5,733 nucleotides of DNA from Gammaproteobacteria bacterium (GTDB lineage: Bacteria; Pseudomonadota; Gammaproteobacteria; GCA-001735895): the NCBI GenBank assembly GCA_029864065.1, contig JAOTUD010000221.1, positions 1 to 5,733 of the forward strand, in the 5' to 3' direction. The notes beneath the pieces were generated by a model, which worked only from the letters and a program-made list of their open reading frames with translations, ran no database searches and was not told the origin of the DNA. The position numbers were made by a program, and so were the translations under genes. Positions 5,733-5,733 of this stretch are shown here, piece after piece. Each line of letters opens with the position of its first letter. Position 1 is the first letter of the stretch.

Positions 5733-5733
5733 C

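Overview
The window looks like part of a chromosome from a gammaproteobacterium, probably an environmental or marine one. The best clue is a 53-residue lipoprotein of the DUF3012 type, a family I know mainly from Gammaproteobacteria. Gene density is high, starts are ATG or GTG, genes overlap, and base composition is moderate to high GC. I see no mobile element, CRISPR array, tRNA or rRNA, and no stretch over 300 bases lacks a gene.

Plus strand, left part (1-907). The window opens inside a gene whose last 65 codons end at 199; I do not recognise it, but it has a CxxCxxxC cluster. A DUF3012-type lipoprotein follows (299-460), then a complete SnoaL-like/NTF2-fold protein (524-907) with a good ribosome binding site.

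Minus strand, right part (927-5733), read right to left. First comes the C-terminal 293 residues of a GT39-type (ArnT/PMT-like) membrane glycosyltransferase, whose start lies beyond the right edge. A 104-bp gap with a good sigma70-type promoter (4769-4797) follows. Next is a tightly packed operon: a 112-residue helical protein (4408-4746), a compact 468-residue GMC flavoprotein oxidoreductase (3005-4411, GTG start overlapping the previous stop as GTGA), an extended SDR/epimerase-like protein (1963-3012, GTG start, 8-nt overlap) and a second extended SDR (927-1955, after a 7-nt gap made by an 11-bp tandem duplication). This operon converges on the SnoaL-like gene with only 19 bp between stops.

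How the genes may work together (inference). The FAD enzyme could oxidise a secondary or primary alcohol, with the 112-residue protein as its accessory subunit, and the two NAD(P)-dependent SDRs could reduce, epimerise or dehydrogenate the same carbon skeleton. The neighbouring GT39 enzyme belongs to a group that uses polyprenyl-phosphate sugars. A lipid-linked sugar, or an isoprenoid or sterol-like lipid, is therefore a reasonable guess for the substrate, but the sequence alone does not settle it. This four-gene operon is the best candidate in the window for an uncharacterised pathway.
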